Under the pieces are notes generated by a model, which worked only from the letters and a program-made list of their open reading frames with translations, was not told the DNA's origin and did no database searches. Shown here piece by piece: positions 61,499-64,000 of a DNA stretch of 64,000 nucleotides. The first letter of the stretch is position 1. Each line of letters begins with the position of its first letter. Source of the stretch: an uncultured Pseudomonadales bacterium (GTDB lineage: Bacteria > Pseudomonadota > Gammaproteobacteria > Pseudomonadales > Balneatricaceae); assembly GCA_943787595.1 (NCBI GenBank), contig CALSNA010000005.1, forward strand, positions 396,262-460,261, given 5' to 3'. The translations under genes and the position numbers were made by a program.

Positions 61499-61908
61499 TG
61501 CTAGTATCTATGTAATTAAATTCTATCTCAAAATAGAATCTAATTACGTTTTAATCTGTAAAAATTTACAGCTGGTTTTAAAACTACTAATTCGTTGTTA
61601 GTATCAGTTTTTGTAATTTTGAGAGAGATGCTTCTGTGCCCAAATTGATTTATTACATCATAACGCATTTGTTTTAGACGTCCAGATTAAGCACAATATA
61701 ATCATTGAAAGATTTAAGGACTATGCTCCTAGAAATGTAATTATTGGACGTTATTCAATACTGGAAATATTTTTGGGGTTTGCACTAGATAGTGTCGTAA
61801 AAATATTCAACTCCAGATAGCCAAGCAGCGAATTTTCATATATCCAGCCTGATAAACTGTAATCACCCACCGATTATCGAAATAGTTATTCGTAGAAAAC
61901 GATTTAAA
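61499..61908. other. Gap after secreted copy C
   Basis: About 400 bases, AT-rich. Immediately after the stop, tctatctcaaaatagaatctaattac forms an imperfect hairpin. No gene recognised. Confidence 0.35.
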
Positions 61909-62152
61909 CTACTGTTGCCATATTGGAGGAATATTTCCTGTCGCAGTATTTAACTCATCATTTATAAAATGTGACTGGCTTATTTCATGTTCCCTGAAAA
62001 GATTGAGCACATATGTATCAGCTTCAGTTTTTTTTAAAATGGCCATAATTTTACATATCTGAATATGTTGACCCTTTTATGCAGAATCTCCTATGCTTAT
62101 GTTACGAAAAATTTCTACTTTTAGTTTAAGTTAATTTTCGGAGGGATTACCC
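61909..62152 (-). mobile_element. IS3-type left end and OrfA remnant
   Basis: Read on the minus strand from about 62152: gtaatccctccgaaaa resembles the left end of the element at 52038 (gtaatccccccaaaa), then aaactaaaagtagaa, then a broken start (STYSDM, stop) and in the next frame MAILKKTEADTYVLNLFREH, EISQSHF, which matches the OrfA pattern IxAILKxxExGxxVxELCREHGISxxxFYKW. The frame ends at 61909. A frameshift and truncation make it inactive. Confidence 0.7.
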
Positions 62153-62397
62153 CAGATAATGCTTGTCGTAGCATAAGTGTTTATCAGGCTCAGCAACCAA
62201 GGGTACTTCAGTGGGAAGTTTTTTGAACAAATAACTGAATTCACTGAGGTCTTTCTCAGACTTCATGGATATTTTGGGCTTTTTAATTGATAGGAATTAT
62301 ATCCCGTTAGAATTAATTATAAAAAATACACAAACTAGTTCACAGTCTGCTTTGAGGCGTTTTTTAAGCCGTTCATATAAAAAACGGTTTCTGTCTC
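62153..62397. other. Gap with an inverted repeat beyond the SemiSWEET gene
   Basis: Contains cgtttttt (62358-62365) and its complement (62379-62386), with a nested ccgtt/aacgg pair. It lies 12 bases beyond the stop of the minus-strand SemiSWEET gene and may be its terminator, though no clean T run follows on that strand. The short plus ORF at 62265-62450 is probably chance. Confidence 0.35.
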
Positions 62398-62697
62398 TTA
62401 CCTGGATTTCTTACTATATATTACCCTTTTACTTCTATTTTTTTCGGTAACACAATAATAGAGTATAACTATATTTGCCATAAAATAAAGAGAATTAGCA
62501 ATAATAATGGGAATTTCTTTCAGAGAAAAACCATAAGCTATCCACAACAAACTAGAAGTTACGTGTAAAGAGATGGATATTATTGAAACACCTTCTGTTT
62601 TCTTATTTTTTACAGTTAAATAAGCTTGGGGCAAATTTAATATGGATACTAGGAATGCAGCACTATATCCAACAATTATATGAATAATATCTTCCAT
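62398..62697 (-). CDS. SemiSWEET-type (PQ-loop/MtN3) small sugar transporter
   Basis: 99 residues with three hydrophobic segments (about 5-24, 38-57, 62-83), the size and topology of a bacterial SemiSWEET protomer, which dimerises to carry a sugar or related small molecule. The PQ motif is in ILNLPQAYLTVKNKKTEGVS; SISLHVTSSLLWIAYGF and IIIANSLYFMANIVILYY match the second and third helices. It starts eight bases after the stop of the UraD-like gene, so they form an operon. AT content is far higher than in the housekeeping genes, suggesting acquisition. Confidence 0.88.
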   Translation of the reverse strand: MEDIIHIIVGYSAAFLVSILNLPQAYLTVKNKKTEGVSIISISLHVTSSLLWIAYGFSLKEIPIIIANSLYFMANIVILYYCVTEKNRSKRVIYSKKSR

Positions 62698-62705
62698 TTT
62701 ATGGA

Positions 62706-63275
62706 CTAATAATCATAATTTTTATTAAGAAAGCTAATTTTTTTTAATTTAAGGCACGCCAGGTTTTCTCTCAACCTTAAAAAGGTTAGTTTTTCTAATT
62801 GGGACATAGCAATAAAAAATTCAGTTTCAAATGAATTTGATATTCTTTTCTCGAAAATGGACAGGATTTCTTTACTATTTAATCCTGAAACAACGCATAA
62901 AAATATAAAGTTAAATTTGGCTTTATAGGCTAAATTTAAATATTTGAACCTATTATGGTATTCATCTGATAAATTATTTAGTCCAGATGATCTATGCTCA
63001 TGTTTAGCATATTTATTTCGTTCTGTTATTCCAGCGACTATGCCTAGTTCATCTTGATTTTTTAAAATTTTTAATTGGTCAATATGTGGTAATCTTTTAA
63101 TTTGTAATAGAATTTCTTGGTAAATTTGTATCCCATTTAAAAATGGTCGTTTTTTTTCTACTTCATCTATGAATGAGAGGGTGTGAGCAGGACTATTAAA
63201 AAATTGATACATTAATTCGATAAATTCTTCTTTTTCTATCTTATTGATAGAATCAATCTCAAGGCAGTTCATCAT
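62706..63275 (-). CDS. OHCU decarboxylase (UraD)-like protein lacking the catalytic His
   Basis: 189 residues. The UraD fold pattern is clear: EEFIELMYQFFNSPAHTL, KKRPFLNGIQIYQEIL, SSGLNNLSDEYHNRFKYLN, AYKAKFNFIFLCVVSGLNSKEIL, EKRISNSFETEFFIAM. UraD decarboxylates the urate-derived OHCU to allantoin. The family's HPxL motif, with the catalytic His, is replaced by NQDEL (about residue 75), and SxEQxxAGL is changed to AKHEHRSSGL. It may have lost that activity or gained another. Two ATGs (63275, 63272), no clear ribosome-binding site. It is co-transcribed with the SemiSWEET gene. No other urate-pathway gene is nearby. Confidence 0.75.
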   Translation of the reverse strand: MMNCLEIDSINKIEKEEFIELMYQFFNSPAHTLSFIDEVEKKRPFLNGIQIYQEILLQIKRLPHIDQLKILKNQDELGIVAGITERNKYAKHEHRSSGLNNLSDEYHNRFKYLNLAYKAKFNFIFLCVVSGLNSKEILSIFEKRISNSFETEFFIAMSQLEKLTFLRLRENLACLKLKKISFLNKNYDY

Positions 63276-63789
63276 TATTTTAATTAAACCAATTTTTTAT
63301 AAAAATATATTTTCTAACCACCTCAATAGGTGGTATGCATATTGGGATACGCTAATTAAAGGGTATGGTTATTTTTATGATTAGTATCAAAAAAGCTATT
63401 TTACTAGATAATTTTGGCTCTGCTAACGTATTATTTCGAAAAATGAAAATGATCATTAACTAGGAAATCCAGTTCATATGTACGAACATTTATCACAAAT
63501 AATAGTTTATTGTTCACTTGATATCAAACTAAAAAAGATAGTTTTTTCTGGGGCTCAATCGCCCTTCCCATCATCTCAACGTCATAACAGGTGAGAAACC
63601 CGTAAATTATAGAATTATAGGCTTTTTTTAAATGCTGTGTAAGCATTATTAATGCGGGGCATATTACACCACCTGTTAATATCAATAATATAAATTATTT
63701 TTTATGCTGTACCACACCCAATAATCCACCATAAAGAGTGGTGACAGCCAGAAAAAGCAAGAAGCTAACCGCTACTTTTCAACTCCACT
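63276..63789. other. AT-rich gap up to the right-edge insertion sequence
   Basis: About 510 bases, very AT-rich, no gene recognised. It must hold the promoter of the UraD-like/SemiSWEET pair. Confidence 0.4.
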
Positions 63790-64000
63790 TGTAACTATCC
63801 CCTAAACTAATACACATCACTCGTAGAATTTTTTATAAGATATCCCAGAGCAGTTTTACGATGAGCAAACGCATGACCGAAAGCCAAATAGTGGCAATTT
63901 TGAAAGAAGCTGACGCTGGTATGGCAATAAAAGATATCTGCCGTAAATATAGCGTAGCCAATTCAACTGTTTATAAATGGCGAGAAAAGTATGGCGGCAT
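63790..64000 (+). mobile_element. IS3-family element, left part (cut by right edge)
   Basis: A probable left end tgtaactatcccctaaac starts at 63790. OrfA opens at ATG 63861 and is intact to the edge: MSKRMTESQIVAILKEADAG, MAIKDICRKYSVANSTVYKW, REKYGG. This is the HTH of an IS3-family OrfA (transposase subunit). Unlike the other copies it has no stop in the visible part and keeps the YKWR motif, so this copy could be active. Confidence 0.88.

Noticed and set aside
62265..62450. Short plus-strand ORF overlapping the SemiSWEET 3' end
   Set aside because: It overlaps a better-supported gene and an inverted repeat, and its sequence is AT-driven.
1..64000. CRISPR array, rRNA or tRNA genes, polyketide/peptide biosynthetic cluster
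   Set aside because: No regularly spaced direct repeats, no tRNA cloverleaf-type sequence next to pgsA or elsewhere, no rRNA, and no modular synthase domains were seen.

Overview
The window reads as a chromosome segment of a gammaproteobacterium. The block nhaB, dnaQ, rnhA, yafS-type methyltransferase, gloB, mltD, fabI, ppiD, hupB, lon, clpX, clpP, tig is in essentially the order known from Pseudomonas, and pepA-holC-valS, prpB-prpC-acnD-prpF and uvrC-pgsA are also Pseudomonadales/Cellvibrionales-type neighbourhoods. The DNA is moderately AT-rich, with many gene-free stretches of 0.5-2 kb. I infer a Pseudomonadales/Cellvibrionales-like bacterium whose genome is accumulating decayed DNA, as seen in host-associated lineages; the species cannot be named from this sequence.

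Region 1 (1-16.4 kb) is core housekeeping: Na+/H+ antiport (nhaB, cut by the left edge), replication and repair (dnaQ, rnhA), methylglyoxal detoxification (gloB), peptidoglycan turnover (mltD), fatty acid synthesis (fabI) and the protein quality-control run tig-clpP-clpX-lon-hupB-ppiD on the minus strand. Region 2 (17.4-41.8 kb) is central metabolism: membrane transhydrogenase pntAB followed by pgk and fba; pepA-holC-valS; a serine hydrolase; pabB; the AcnD/PrpF version of the 2-methylcitrate cycle (prpB-prpC-acnD-prpF); acetoacetyl-CoA synthetase; and an unidentified membrane protein.

Region 3 (42-64 kb) is accessory and decaying. It holds a LysR / DoxX / glutathionyl-hydroquinone reductase locus (as in E. 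coli yhaJ-yqjF-yqjG) in which the LysR and reductase genes are broken but DoxX is intact; a catabolic-looking set (alcohol dehydrogenase, short-chain dehydrogenase, maleate isomerase/arylmalonate decarboxylase-like protein, with a divergent aldehyde dehydrogenase); endonuclease I; uvrC; pgsA; and an AT-rich pair encoding an OHCU-decarboxylase-like protein and a SemiSWEET transporter. Fragments of IS3 (several), IS5 and IS30 transposases lie between them; none is intact inside the window, and a further IS3-type element starts at the right edge.

The most novel signal is a three-member family of secreted proteins of about 210-230 residues (42307-42948, 60034-60726, 60869-61498). They share an ordered set of motifs (signal peptide, VTVTVxGxL, NWxF, a T-rich strand followed by a KR/W block, and a C-terminal I-x-I/V-x-G-hydrophobic tail) that I cannot assign to any known family. 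Second is the UraD-like/SemiSWEET operon, in which the expected catalytic His is Gln.
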